This document shows, one piece after another, positions 24,599 to 35,636 of a stretch of DNA of 42,371 nt (its first letter is position 1; every line of letters starts with the position of its first letter). The stretch lies in NCBI GenBank assembly GCA_013002175.1, contig JABDKP010000167.1:1-42371 (forward strand). The letters run 5' to 3'. The DNA comes from Ilumatobacter sp. (GTDB taxonomy: Bacteria > Actinomycetota > Acidimicrobiia > Acidimicrobiales > Ilumatobacteraceae). The notes under the pieces are model-generated. The model was not told the DNA's origin and made no database searches. It worked only from the letters and a program-made list of their open reading frames with translations. Position numbers and translations under genes: made by a program.

Positions 24599-25633
24599 AT
24601 GGGAAAGACGACAACGACCGTGTGCGCGGTCGCGCTCGGCGCCGCAGCGCTGTTCGGAGGTGCCGTCGTCGCGCAGACCGCGAACGAGGACACCCGAAAC
24701 CTGCCGACCGAGTCCGGCGACCCGACTGACGGAACTCTGCAGGACGAACCGGACGGGAAGTCGGTCACGCAACGGACATTCGACCCGAACGCCAAGGTGT
24801 ACACCGTCCCGGCTGCGGCATTCACTCCCGACGGCCTCAACCCGGATTCGCACTTCTACCCATTCGAGACCGGGTACATCAGGGGGAGGGCGAGCACCTA
24901 CGGGTGCATGGTTGCGCCCGTCCATTTGCCGGACGGGGTGAAGATCCAGCGCGTGGAGGGGTCGTTGTACGACAACGATGCCACGTCCTCGATCGGCGTC
25001 GTCCTGCAGCGCAGTTCCGATGCCGGCACCGTCGACTTGTTGGCTCGGGTCAGGACAACCGGGACCTCGAACGCGGTGCAGGTCGACACCGACACGACGG
25101 TCGACCACGACGTGATCGACAACGCCAACTACTCGTACCACCTGTACGGGTGTGTCTCGTCCAGCAGCATTCGGCTCTACTCGCTGAGGATCTTCTATCA
25201 GGAGGTCCTGGTCGTCGATCCGCATTCGCCGGTGCTGGTGCCGGTGACGCCGTTCCGTGTGTACGACTCGCGCTTCGTCGACGGATCGCTCGGCGAGGGC
25301 GAGAACCGGCTGGTGTCCGTTCACCGCAGCATCGACCTCGAAACCGGCGTGGTGATCGACAACAATGCGATCCCCGTGGGTGCGACGGCGATCATGTTCA
25401 ACCTGGCGGTCACGAACACGATCGGTGGCGGCTTCCTGGCGGCGACGCCGGGCGATGCAACCGAGTTCTCCACCGCCTCGATCAACTGGTCGGCGAGCGG
25501 GCAGACATTCAACAACGGCACCTTCGTGCAGCTCGACAACAGTCGTCGGATCCGGGCGTTCGTCGGTGGCACGCCGAACGCGGAGACCGACTTCATCATC
25601 GACGTCACGGGCTACGTGCTGCCCGGGGAGTGA
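24599..25633 (+). CDS. secreted protein with a C-terminal surface-type beta domain
   Basis: A 344-residue exported protein. It has a Sec signal peptide (MGKTTTTVCAVALGAAALFGGAVVAQTA, residues 1-28, with AxA-type cleavage near VAQTA). Residues 75-215 form a beta-rich domain with two Cys residues (YGCMVAP and LYGCVSS). The C-terminal domain (about 220-344) contains TPFRVYDSR, AIPVGATAIMFNLAVTNT and TDFIIDVTGYV. I know that pattern from many secreted actinobacterial proteins, where it recurs as a presumed surface or carbohydrate-binding module; no enzyme motif is present. GGAGGG directly upstream of the ATG at 24599 fixes the start; the frame extends 18 codons further without a ribosome binding site. 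Confidence 0.7.
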   Translation: MGKTTTTVCAVALGAAALFGGAVVAQTANEDTRNLPTESGDPTDGTLQDEPDGKSVTQRTFDPNAKVYTVPAAAFTPDGLNPDSHFYPFETGYIRGRASTYGCMVAPVHLPDGVKIQRVEGSLYDNDATSSIGVVLQRSSDAGTVDLLARVRTTGTSNAVQVDTDTTVDHDVIDNANYSYHLYGCVSSSSIRLYSLRIFYQEVLVVDPHSPVLVPVTPFRVYDSRFVDGSLGEGENRLVSVHRSIDLETGVVIDNNAIPVGATAIMFNLAVTNTIGGGFLAATPGDATEFSTASINWSASGQTFNNGTFVQLDNSRRIRAFVGGTPNAETDFIIDVTGYVLPGE

Positions 25634-25646
25634 GACCCTCAGCGAC

Positions 25647-26522
25647 TCACGCGACCGCACGCTCGAGTCGTCCGGCAAGGTCGTCGGCGGCCGGGTCGCG
25701 CACCGCGCCCGCTCGGCGGGCGAGCACCAGCCGTCGTTCGAGCAGCTGTTCGCCGAGGGTGAGCGGCGCCGGGTCGCGGCCGTCGCCGCCCTGGCTTCGC
25801 GGCAGCACCGTCCAGCCGAGGCCGAGCAGCACCATCTCGCGGAGGACGTCGGGCTGGTGAGACTCGGCGGCGACGTCGACCGGCGCCCCGAGCTCGGCGA
25901 GGCGGTCGACGACGAGCTGCCGGCTGTGCGACCCGGCCGGAAACAGTACCCACGGCCCCCACGACGTCGGCGCCCCGATCGCGGTGCCCGGCGGGCCGAA
26001 CACGACCATCGGTTCGCTCAGCAGCAGTTCGGTCTCGACGCCGGCGACCGGAGCCGGCGGCTCGACGCAGACGGCGAGGTCGAGCCGGCCGGCGCGGAGG
26101 TCGTCGATCAGCGTCCGCGACGGCGCGACCGACAGCGTCAGCTCCACCTCCTCGCGTTCGGCGCGGAACGAGCGCAGGACGTCAGGGAAGTGCACGACGG
26201 CGGCCACGTCGATCATCCCCAACCGGACGCGTCCGCTCTGCGCCGTTCGCAAGCGATCGGACCAGGCCGTCAGGTCCCGGGTGAGCGCGACGACCTGGCG
26301 AGCGTGATCGAGCACCGGCTGTGCCGTGCCGCGCAGCACCCGCCGCCGACCGGCCGGCTCGAACAGCTCGATCCCCACTCGCCGCTCCAGCTCGGCGAGC
26401 CCCTGCGACAGCGCGGACGGGCTGACGCCGACGGTCGACGCAGCGGCCGCCCACGTCGGGTGCTCGGCGACGGCGACGAGGTATTCGAGCTGGCGGATCG
26501 AGATGTCGGGAAGTGCGGTCAC
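25647..26522 (-). CDS. LysR family transcriptional regulator
   Basis: A 291-residue regulator. Helix-turn-helix in residues 9-66 (IRQLEYLVAVAEHPTWAAAASTVGVSPSALSQGLAELERRVGIELFE), then the periplasmic-binding-like co-inducer domain from about 95, with VRLGMIDVAAVVHFPDVL and LRAGRLDLAVCVEPP. Start is GTG at 26522, 6 nt after TATAGT. It is divergent from ino1 with 69 nt between start codons, and tandem GATCAGA motifs lie in that gap. The simplest reading is that it regulates ino1 and itself. The ligand is unknown. Confidence 0.92.
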   Translation of the reverse strand: MTALPDISIRQLEYLVAVAEHPTWAAAASTVGVSPSALSQGLAELERRVGIELFEPAGRRRVLRGTAQPVLDHARQVVALTRDLTAWSDRLRTAQSGRVRLGMIDVAAVVHFPDVLRSFRAEREEVELTLSVAPSRTLIDDLRAGRLDLAVCVEPPAPVAGVETELLLSEPMVVFGPPGTAIGAPTSWGPWVLFPAGSHSRQLVVDRLAELGAPVDVAAESHQPDVLREMVLLGLGWTVLPRSQGGDGRDPAPLTLGEQLLERRLVLARRAGAVRDPAADDLAGRLERAVA

Positions 26523-26528
26523 CGGTGC

Positions 26529-26534
26529 ACTATA
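26529..26534 (-). promoter_or_regulatory. -10 hexamer TATAGT, leaderless start
   Basis: TATAGT on the minus strand ends 6 nt before the LysR GTG start at 26522. Confidence 0.55.
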
Positions 26535-26566
26535 GATCAGATTTGCTTCACAATGATCAGAGTTTG
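26535..26566. promoter_or_regulatory. 20-bp-spaced direct repeats, candidate LysR operator
   Basis: GATCAGATTTG (26535-26545) and GATCAGAGTTTG (26555-26566) are near-identical direct repeats exactly 20 bp apart, two helical turns, in the A/T-richer divergent promoter of the LysR and ino1 genes. They sit between the two -10 hexamers, where a dual regulator would act. Confidence 0.5.
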
Positions 26567-26577
26567 TGCGTGATTGC

Positions 26578-26583
26578 TAATCT
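26578..26583 (+). promoter_or_regulatory. -10 hexamer TAATCT of ino1
   Basis: TAATCT ends 8 nt before the ATG at 26592, predicting a leaderless or near-leaderless ino1 mRNA. Confidence 0.5.
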
Positions 26584-26591
26584 GTATCGCC

Positions 26592-27893
<1,302 letters not shown>

Positions 27894-27923
27894 TCGCCCG
27901 ATCCCTGCGTTCCGTGAGCTCCT

Positions 27924-27941
27924 CGTTGCCCTGAGGCAACG
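27924..27941 (+). terminator. hairpin after ino1
   Basis: CGTTGCC-CTGA-GGCAACG is a perfect 7-bp stem with a tight loop 31 nt after the ino1 stop. There is no T-tract, so it may be an intrinsic-like pause or 3'-end stabiliser. A second small hairpin (CTCAG-AGAAC-CTGAG) lies about 55 nt further on. The remainder of the gap to folD shows only the folD promoter. Confidence 0.4.
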
Positions 27942-28034
27942 TCGTCGCCACGCGCCTTGGGCTCGAACGATCACCCCGCCTCAGAGAACCTGAGACGAAT
28001 CGACACTGCTGCCGGACCGTTCGGCACCGTCCGG

Positions 28035-28040
28035 TAGCGT
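28035..28040 (+). promoter_or_regulatory. -10 hexamer TAGCGT, leaderless start
   Basis: TAGCGT ends 8 nt before the folD ATG at 28049. Confidence 0.45.
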
Positions 28041-28048
28041 GCCGCCGC

Positions 28049-28912
28049 ATGGGTGCGATCGTGATGGACGGGAATTCGTTGCGCGACGAGATCGTCGCCG
28101 GCTTGGCGCAGCGGATCGAGGCGGCCGGATCGCCCGAGATCTGCCTCGCCACCGTGCTCGTCGGTGACGATGGCCCGAGCGGGCGATATGTCCGCAGCAA
28201 GCAGAAGAAGGCCGGCGAAGCGGGCATGGCCTCGCGACACGTCGGGCTCGCGCAGACCTCGACGCAGGCCGAGGTGGAAGACGCAGTCCGCGAGCTCGTT
28301 GCCGACGACTCGGTGCACGGCATCCTGGTCCAGCTGCCGCTGCCCGACGGACTCGACCCGGAACCGGTGCTCGACCTGATCCCGCCGGAGAAGGACGTCG
28401 ACGGCCTGACCGAGCGGTCGATGGGCCGCCTGCTGCGCGGCCGCCCCGGGCTCGTCGGGTGCACCCCGCTCGGCGTGATGCGGCTGCTGGAGAAGTACGA
28501 CGTGCCGATCTCCGGCAAGCGGGCGGTCGTCGTCGGCCGCTCGACGCTCGTCGGCCTGCCGCTGTCGCTGCTGCTCAACCGCAAGGGCGTCGACGCGACC
28601 GTGACGATGGCGCACTCCCGCACGCCCGACATGGCCGGCGTCGTGCGCGAAGCCGACATCGTCGTCGGCGCGGCCGGTCAGGCCAGGATGATCACCGCGG
28701 ACATGGTCAAGCCAGGCGCGGCTGTGATCGACGTCGGCGTGTCGCGCACCGAGGCCGGCATCGTCGGTGATGTCGACTTCGACCCCGTCAGCGACGTCGC
28801 CGGCTGGATCACGCCGATGCCCGGCGGCACCGGCCCGATGACGATCGCCTGCCTGCTCGAGAACACCCTGACGGCCGCGCAGCTGCAGGGGGCGTTCCCG
28901 AGCGACGCCTGA
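28049..28912 (+). CDS. folD: methylenetetrahydrofolate dehydrogenase/cyclohydrolase
   Basis: A 287-residue bifunctional enzyme that oxidises 5,10-methylene-THF to methenyl-THF with NADP and hydrolyses it to 10-formyl-THF. Seen: the folate site YVRSKQKKAGEAG with the catalytic Lys, GILVQLPLPDGLD (Gln), PEKDVDGLT, the dinucleotide-binding GRSTLVGLPLSLLL, and the C-terminal signature TPMPGGTGPMTIACLLENT. Length is normal. ATG at 28049 fits the promoter; an internal ATG six codons later is possible. It works with the formyl-THF cyclo-ligase encoded at 23201. Confidence 0.96.
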   Translation: MGAIVMDGNSLRDEIVAGLAQRIEAAGSPEICLATVLVGDDGPSGRYVRSKQKKAGEAGMASRHVGLAQTSTQAEVEDAVRELVADDSVHGILVQLPLPDGLDPEPVLDLIPPEKDVDGLTERSMGRLLRGRPGLVGCTPLGVMRLLEKYDVPISGKRAVVVGRSTLVGLPLSLLLNRKGVDATVTMAHSRTPDMAGVVREADIVVGAAGQARMITADMVKPGAAVIDVGVSRTEAGIVGDVDFDPVSDVAGWITPMPGGTGPMTIACLLENTLTAAQLQGAFPSDA

Positions 28913-28993
28913 ACGTCGCACCCGCGGCCGACCGCCGCAGCTGTCAGGGGTAATGTGCGGAGGGCGCGGCGGAGCACTGGGCGCGGACTCGAC

Positions 28994-30583
28994 ATGGCGA
29001 CGACACTGACCGAACCAACCGACCGTTCCCGCAGGGCCGTCGGGCGACGCCGCATCCCCGTCGTCCCGCCGAGCATCCGCGACCCGCGCCTGCACGTCTC
29101 CGCGGTGATCCTCACCACCCACCTGCTCGGTCAGCTGTGGTTGAACTTCCACATCTCGGTCGTGCAGATCGTGCTCACCCTCGCGACGTGCGCGCTGCTC
29201 GATCTCGCCGTCGTGTTCCTCCGCAGCGGGGCGATCGTGTGGCCGGGCAGCGGGCTGCTCACCGGCGGCGGGATCTCGCTGGTGCTGCGCGTCCCGGGGA
29301 CCGACAACGGCGACTACTGGAGCTTCCACGGCTGGTACTGGTTCGTCGGCGTCGGCGCGTTCGGGATGGCGACGAAATACCTGATCCGTTACCGCGGCAG
29401 CCACGTCTTCAATCCGTCGAACGTCGCGCTCGTCGCCGCGTTCGTCGTGTTCGGCAGCGAGCGGATCGAACCGCTCGACCTGTGGTGGGCGCCGTTCGGC
29501 TGGGAGATGCTGCTGGCCTATCTCGTGATCCTCGTCGGCGGCTTCACGATCGGGCGCCGGCTCGACCTGACGCCGATGGCACTCGCGTTCTGGGCCACCC
29601 TCGCAGTCGGGATGGGTCTGCTCGTCGCGTCCGGTCACAGCATCACCGCGCGCTGGTCGTTCACACCGATCGAGGGGATGCACTTCTGGTGGATCGTGGT
29701 GACGTCACCCGAAGTGTTGATCTTCCTGTTCTTCATGATCACCGATCCCCGCACGGTCCCGCAGGGCAAGGTGGCGCGGATCGCGTTCGCGGTGGCGGTC
29801 GGCGTCCTCTGCACCCTGCTGATCGCACCGCAGACGACCGAGTTCGGCGCGAAGGTCGCACTGCTCGGCGGTCTCGTCATCGTGTGCGTGGCCCGTCCGT
29901 GGTTCGACGCTGTCTTTCCGGCGCGGAACACCGACGCGGACGACGTCGCCGCCTACACGCGCCGGGTGCTCGCCCCCGACGGCACGAGACGAGTCGCGTC
30001 GCGGGGAGCGCTCGCGGTCGGCGTGGTTGCGGCATGGGCAGTTGCCGTCGCGGTCGCGGGCCTGCCCGCCCGATCGACGGCCGCCACCGACCGGACGGTG
30101 AACCCTGTCGAGTTCGTCGCCGTCGACGTCGCCGCCCTGCCGGAGATCACGGTCGACCGCAAGGTCCGCGATTTCGCACGCGGCCTCGAGACACCGGAAG
30201 GGGCCCGCGAGCTGGCCGAGACGCTCGCGGACAACCTCGCCGTCGAGGGCGAGGCGATCCTCACCGGCAACGTCGAACTGCTCGCCGGCGTCGACCACGG
30301 CGACCGACTCGAGGAGTACGAGCAGGTCGTCGCCGACGCGAGCACGTCGATCACGCGCACCGTGTCGACCTACGAGTTCGATTCGCTGCACCTCACCGTC
30401 GTGTTCCCGCAGGGAGCGCAGAGCGGTGCGAACGCCGGCTTCGTGGCCACGGGCGCCGTCACCCAGCTCACCTACGGGCCGCAGGGCACGATCATCGGCG
30501 AGGTGACCGAGCCGCTGGCGACCACGTTCACCATGCGCCCCGTCAACGGCGGGCGCTGGCTGACGACCGACACCATCGACTGA
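28994..30583 (+). CDS. NqrB/RnfD-like multipass membrane protein with soluble C-terminal domain
   Basis: A 529-residue protein. Residues 45-340 contain about nine hydrophobic segments. The segment YRGSHVFNPSNVALVAAFVVFG resembles the conserved Asn-Pro-Ser loop of NqrB/RnfD membrane subunits of Na+-translocating oxidoreductases and of the related UnbU-type proteins. After a last helix (about 338-358), a C-terminal domain of about 170 residues is predicted outside the membrane. It is rich in charged and beta-forming sequence and unassigned. No other rnf/nqr genes are nearby, so a role in electron transfer is only a family-level guess. The ATG at 28994 is preferred; a GTG at 28955 lies inside a possible -10 (TAATGT, 28951-28956). 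Confidence 0.65.
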   Translation: MATTLTEPTDRSRRAVGRRRIPVVPPSIRDPRLHVSAVILTTHLLGQLWLNFHISVVQIVLTLATCALLDLAVVFLRSGAIVWPGSGLLTGGGISLVLRVPGTDNGDYWSFHGWYWFVGVGAFGMATKYLIRYRGSHVFNPSNVALVAAFVVFGSERIEPLDLWWAPFGWEMLLAYLVILVGGFTIGRRLDLTPMALAFWATLAVGMGLLVASGHSITARWSFTPIEGMHFWWIVVTSPEVLIFLFFMITDPRTVPQGKVARIAFAVAVGVLCTLLIAPQTTEFGAKVALLGGLVIVCVARPWFDAVFPARNTDADDVAAYTRRVLAPDGTRRVASRGALAVGVVAAWAVAVAVAGLPARSTAATDRTVNPVEFVAVDVAALPEITVDRKVRDFARGLETPEGARELAETLADNLAVEGEAILTGNVELLAGVDHGDRLEEYEQVVADASTSITRTVSTYEFDSLHLTVVFPQGAQSGANAGFVATGAVTQLTYGPQGTIIGEVTEPLATTFTMRPVNGGRWLTTDTID

Positions 30584-30592
30584 TTTCGAACC

Positions 30593-30627
30593 GGGGTCAG
30601 GCAGGGGTCAGACACCTGCCTGACCCC
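30593..30627. repeat. 13-bp-arm palindrome of the GTCAGGCAGG family
   Basis: Arms 30593-30605 and 30615-30627 are perfect inverted repeats with a 9-nt loop (GGTCAGACA). It begins 9 nt after the stop of the NqrB-like gene. It shares GGGGTCAGGCAGG and TCAGACACCTG with the copies at 22160 and 40723. Confidence 0.8.
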
Positions 30628-30691
30628 TGCGGCGGCGGTGGGGGCGTGCGGGTCGCTCAAGAAGTTGCGATCGGACGCCGATGCTGACAGT

Positions 30692-30763
30692 ATGAACGCC
30701 GTGAGTTCTGCATCCCGCGCCCGCACGTCGCGCCCGCTCGACGTCGTCGTACTCATCCGCTAG
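30692..30763 (+). CDS. ilv leader peptide with a Val-Val-Val-Leu-Ile run
   Basis: A 23-residue reading frame ending in DVVVLIR then TAG: residues 18-22 are three Val, one Leu and one Ile in a row, exactly the amino acids whose synthesis the downstream ilvBNC genes serve. It stops 27 nt before a rho-independent terminator and lies 105 nt upstream of ilvB. This is the architecture of ribosome-mediated attenuation: stalling at these codons when branched-chain aminoacyl-tRNA is scarce would allow read-through. A possible -10 (GATGCT, 30680-30685) would make the leader mRNA start at its ATG. Confidence 0.82.
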   Translation: MNAVSSASRARTSRPLDVVVLIR

Positions 30764-30788
30764 CACGCCGGACTCGTTCCGCGCGTGC
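30763..30788 (+). promoter_or_regulatory. hairpin just after the leader peptide stop
   Basis: GCACGC-CGGA (30763-30772) pairs with TCCG-C-GCGTGC (30778-30788) around a short loop, with one bulged base. It begins in the leader stop codon, where a terminating ribosome would disrupt it. It could be the pause or alternative hairpin of the attenuator. I could not resolve the exact antiterminator pairing. Confidence 0.5.
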
Positions 30789-30790
30789 CT

Positions 30791-30823
30791 CGACCTCCCC
30801 AACCGGGAGGTCGTTTGCTTTTT
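30791..30823 (+). terminator. ilvBNC attenuator, rho-independent terminator
   Basis: CGACCTCCC (30791-30799) and GGGAGGTCG (30805-30813) form a perfect 9-bp stem with loop CAACC, followed by TTTGCTTTTT. This is one of only two T-tract terminators seen in the window, and it sits before, not after, a gene set, which supports a regulatory role. Confidence 0.88.
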
Positions 30824-30868
30824 CCGCCCACTTCCCCGACCGACCCCCACAGACAAGGCACCAGACCA

Positions 30869-32647
30869 ATGGCTGAGACCCGACCCGACCGCATCACCGG
30901 CGCCCAGGCGCTGATCCGTGCGCTCGAGCACGAGCACGTCGAGCTGATGTTCGGCTACCCGGGCGGCTGCATCCTGCCGGCCTACGACCCGCTGCTCGAC
31001 AGCGAGATCCGCCACGTTCTCGTGCGTCACGAGCAGGGCGCCGGTCATGCGGCGGAGGGCTACGCCCACGTGACCGGCAAGCCGGGCGTCGCGATGGTCA
31101 CGTCGGGTCCGGCGGCGACCAACCTCGTCACGCCGCTGATGGACGCGTACATGGACTCGATCCCGATGGTCGCGATCACCGGGCAGGTGCCGACCGCGGC
31201 GATCGGCAGCGATGCATTCCAGGAGTGCGACACCGTCGGGATCACGCGGTCGTGCACGAAGCACAACGAGCTGGTGATGTCGCCCGCCGACATCCCGATG
31301 GCGATCCGTCAGGCCTTCCACATCGCCACGACCGGCCGCCCCGGTCCCACGCTCGTCGACATCCCGAAGGACTGCCTGATCGCCGAGATGGACTGGTACT
31401 GGCCGACCGATCAGGAGGTGCTCGATTCGCTGCCGGGCTACCGCCCCAACATCAAGGGCCACCCGCGGATGATCAAGGAGGCGGCGAAGCTGATCCTCGC
31501 CTCCGAGCGGCCCGTCGTCTATGCCGGCGGCGGCATCCTCAAGGCGCGCGCCGCCGAAGCGCTGCGCGACCTCGTCGAGTTGATCGACGCGCCGGTCGTG
31601 ACGACGCTGATGGCGCGGGGCGCGTTTCCGGACGACCATCCGAACTGTCTCGGCATGCCGGGCATGCACGGCAACGCCACGGCGGTCACCTCGATGCAGA
31701 AGAGCGATCTCCTGATCGCGCTCGGCGCCCGCTTCGACGACCGGATCACCGGCAAGGTCGACGCGTTCGCCCCGACGGCCAAGGTGATCCACGTCGACAT
31801 CGACCCGGCGGAACAGGGCAAGGTCCGCAAGCCGGACGTCCCGATCGTCGGTGATGCCGACTACGTGATCCGCGAGATCATCCGGGAGATCAGGGCCCGT
31901 CAGGCCGAGGGTGCGACGCAGGCCGACACGTCGGCCTGGAAGAGCACGATCTCCGGGTGGCGCGAGCAGTTCCCGCTGACCTACGAGATGTCCGAACCGG
32001 GCGCGGCACTGAAGCCGCAGTACTGCATCCAGCAGCTCCACGCCCACGCGCCGGAGGGCACCATCGTCGCGTCCGGCGTCGGCCAGCACCAGATGTATGC
32101 GTCGCAGTTCTGGCGGTTCAACGAGCCGTACACCTGGGTGAATTCGGGCGGGCTCGGCACGATGGGCTTCGCGATCCCGGCGGCGATCGGCGCCAAGGCG
32201 GCACGTCCCGACCGCACCGTGTGGGCCGTCGACGGCGACGGCTGCTTCCAGATGACGGCGCAGGAACTGGTGACGGCCACGCTGGAGAAGCTGCCGATCA
32301 AGGTCGCCTTGCTGAACAACAGCTACCTCGGCATGGTCCGCCAGTGGCAGGAGATGTTCTACGACGAGCGTTACTCCGAAGTGTTCCTCGACAGCTCGAA
32401 CACCCCGGACTTCGTGATGTGGGCCGAGTCGATGGGGTGCGCCGGCTTCCGGGTCGAGTCGCCCGAGGAGGTCGCCCCCACGATCGAGAAGGCGAACGCG
32501 ATCAACGACCGGCCGGTCGTGATCGAGTTCCGGACCGACGCCGCCGAGGGTGTGTTCCCGATGGTGCCGGCCGGAGCGAGCAACGACGACCTGATCCTGC
32601 ACCCCAGCCAGCAGGACCGCGCCGCCGCGCTGCAGGAGGAACGCTGA
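30869..32647 (+). CDS. ilvB: acetolactate synthase, catalytic subunit
   Basis: A 592-residue ThDP enzyme making acetolactate or acetohydroxybutyrate, the first common step of valine, leucine and isoleucine synthesis. Catalytic Glu55 is in [15 protein letters not shown]. The FAD/regulatory middle domain is present, and the ThDP-Mg motif runs from [13 protein letters not shown] (about 452) to [14 protein letters not shown] (about 482). The ATG at 30869 gives the standard N-terminus ([26 protein letters not shown]); the open frame reaches back to 30785 but that would lie within the attenuator. Only a weak AAGG precedes it. The ilvN gene follows after 1 nt. Confidence 0.97.
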   Translation: MAETRPDRITGAQALIRALEHEHVELMFGYPGGCILPAYDPLLDSEIRHVLVRHEQGAGHAAEGYAHVTGKPGVAMVTSGPAATNLVTPLMDAYMDSIPMVAITGQVPTAAIGSDAFQECDTVGITRSCTKHNELVMSPADIPMAIRQAFHIATTGRPGPTLVDIPKDCLIAEMDWYWPTDQEVLDSLPGYRPNIKGHPRMIKEAAKLILASERPVVYAGGGILKARAAEALRDLVELIDAPVVTTLMARGAFPDDHPNCLGMPGMHGNATAVTSMQKSDLLIALGARFDDRITGKVDAFAPTAKVIHVDIDPAEQGKVRKPDVPIVGDADYVIREIIREIRARQAEGATQADTSAWKSTISGWREQFPLTYEMSEPGAALKPQYCIQQLHAHAPEGTIVASGVGQHQMYASQFWRFNEPYTWVNSGGLGTMGFAIPAAIGAKAARPDRTVWAVDGDGCFQMTAQELVTATLEKLPIKVALLNNSYLGMVRQWQEMFYDERYSEVFLDSSNTPDFVMWAESMGCAGFRVESPEEVAPTIEKANAINDRPVVIEFRTDAAEGVFPMVPAGASNDDLILHPSQQDRAAALQEER

Positions 32648-32648
32648 C

Positions 32649-34266
<1,618 letters not shown>

Positions 34267-34272
34267 CCCAAC

Positions 34273-34301
34273 GTCGAAGTTGTGCCTGGCACAACTTCGA
34301 C
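34273..34301. repeat. perfect 14-bp-arm palindrome between convergent genes
   Basis: Arms 34273-34286 and 34288-34301 are perfect inverted repeats around one T, with the shared core GTGCCTGGCAC. It lies 6 nt after the ilvC stop and, from the other side, 5 nt after the MFS stop, filling the whole intergenic gap. Likely a bidirectional 3'-end element, without T-tracts. Confidence 0.85.
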
Positions 34302-34306
34302 ACCGC

Positions 34307-35521
34307 TCAGGCGGAAATCGTGTCTGCCCGCGGCGCGGGCAGCCAGCGCGTGACCAGCACGCCGGTCCCGATCAACGCGGCGACGCCGATGACGAGGCCG
34401 GGGCTCGGATCGTCGCCGGTCGCCAGCCATCCGATCGTGCCGAATGCGGCGGCTGCGATCAGCCCGCCGTTGAAACTCCGGACGCTGGTGACCGTGGCCC
34501 GCGTCCGACTCGGGATCGCGGCCTGAAACCGCGCGTCGCTGACGACCCAGGTCGCCTCCAACGCGCCGTACCCGGCACCGACCAGCAGCAGCGTCCACAC
34601 CGGCTGCGTCACGACGGCGACCAACATCCCGAACGACCCGACGGCGAGCAGCGTCCCGAGCTGGGGACCGCGCAGATCGGGGCGGCGGGCCGCGACTTCA
34701 CCGCCGATCAGCAGGCCCGCCCACACGGCGAGCACGACGATCGCGACCACCGTGTTCGAGGCGCCGCGCAACCGGGCCATCACCGGGACGTACTCGTCGA
34801 CGATGAACAGCCCCTCGATGAGGGCACCCATGACGACGAGCCGGGCGACGTCGCGCCGCCGTCGCGCGGTGCTGACACCGGCGCGCAGTGTCCGCCACCA
34901 CTCGGCGACCGGACCTCGCTCACCTGCGTCGGATCCGGCCGCGGCGTCCGTGTCGGCGACCCATCGCACATCGGGCAGCACGAGCACGAGCAGGATCGAG
35001 CCGCCGTGGATCGCCACGTTGATCCATCCGATCACCTCGATCGACGTCCCGATCCGCGCCAAGCCCGCTGCCAGTGCGGCTCCCCCTGCGAGGCCGAGAT
35101 GGCTCCACTGGCCGACCCGGGCCATCACCCGCCCGTAGGCCTCTGCCTGACCGATGGCGTCGAGCTGGTCGTGGATCATCGCCTCCCAGGCGCCACTCGC
35201 CAGGGCGTCGTGAATCGCCCACAGCAGCGCCCCGGCGAGCAGCCCACCGAATGTCGGCCACACGAGCCACGCTGCGATGCCGACCGCCCGGATCCCGAAG
35301 GCAGCCGCCAGCAGGACGCGCCGGTCGATGCGGTCGGCGAGCGCGCCGCTCGGGATCTCGAGGGCGATCGCCAGGCCGGCCCACATCACGAAGACGACCG
35401 AGAGCTGGGCGGTGGTCACTCCGTTGTCGATGAACCAGAGCGTGAACAACGCATACAGCGGGCCGAATTCGTCGACGAACGCGAGCGCGTGCAGCCGTAC
35501 TCGAAGCGTCTCCAGGCCCAC
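34307..35521 (-). CDS. MFS transporter
   Basis: A 404-residue membrane protein with 12 predicted helices in two halves separated by a charged, Glu/Arg-rich loop (about 190-215). The A-like motif after helix 2 is GALADRIDRRVLLAAAFGIRAVG (family GxLaDrxGrr). This is a general drug/metabolite exporter layout; the substrate cannot be read from sequence. Start is GTG at 35521, 6 nt after TAGTTT, which overlaps the TTGACA of the divergent gene. It ends 5 nt before a shared palindrome with ilvC. Confidence 0.88.
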   Translation of the reverse strand: MGLETLRVRLHALAFVDEFGPLYALFTLWFIDNGVTTAQLSVVFVMWAGLAIALEIPSGALADRIDRRVLLAAAFGIRAVGIAAWLVWPTFGGLLAGALLWAIHDALASGAWEAMIHDQLDAIGQAEAYGRVMARVGQWSHLGLAGGAALAAGLARIGTSIEVIGWINVAIHGGSILLVLVLPDVRWVADTDAAAGSDAGERGPVAEWWRTLRAGVSTARRRRDVARLVVMGALIEGLFIVDEYVPVMARLRGASNTVVAIVVLAVWAGLLIGGEVAARRPDLRGPQLGTLLAVGSFGMLVAVVTQPVWTLLLVGAGYGALEATWVVSDARFQAAIPSRTRATVTSVRSFNGGLIAAAAFGTIGWLATGDDPSPGLVIGVAALIGTGVLVTRWLPAPRADTISA

Positions 35522-35522
35522 G

Positions 35523-35533
35523 TTGACAAACTA
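35523..35533. promoter_or_regulatory. overlapping divergent promoter elements
   Basis: On the plus strand TTGACA (35523-35528) is a consensus -35 for the MscS-like/sigma operon; its -10 is not clear. On the minus strand TAGTTT (35528-35533) is the -10 of the MFS gene, 6 nt before its GTG. The two share base 35528, so binding at one should exclude the other. Confidence 0.45.
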
Positions 35534-35595
35534 TGTGGTCCTTCAGCTTGGGATTTCGGCGCGACTTTCGCGACCCTGCATGCGTCGAAAACGCA

Positions 35596-35613
35596 GGGAC
35601 CTTTCTCGGTCCC
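35596..35613 (+). promoter_or_regulatory. hairpin in the 5' leader of the MscS-like/sigma operon
   Basis: GGGACC-TTTCTC-GGTCCC is a perfect 6-bp stem 23 nt upstream of the ATG at 35637 and just before its AGGGAG ribosome binding site. A second stem (TGCG...CGCA, 35580-35596) lies immediately 5'. They may affect translation or RNA stability. Confidence 0.45.
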
Positions 35614-35636
35614 ATCATCAAGGGAGAAAATCACAC

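Noticed and set aside
30785-30868. Earlier start for ilvB (GTG at 30785)
   Set aside because: It would begin inside the attenuator hairpin and add 28 residues without homology to IlvB N-termini.
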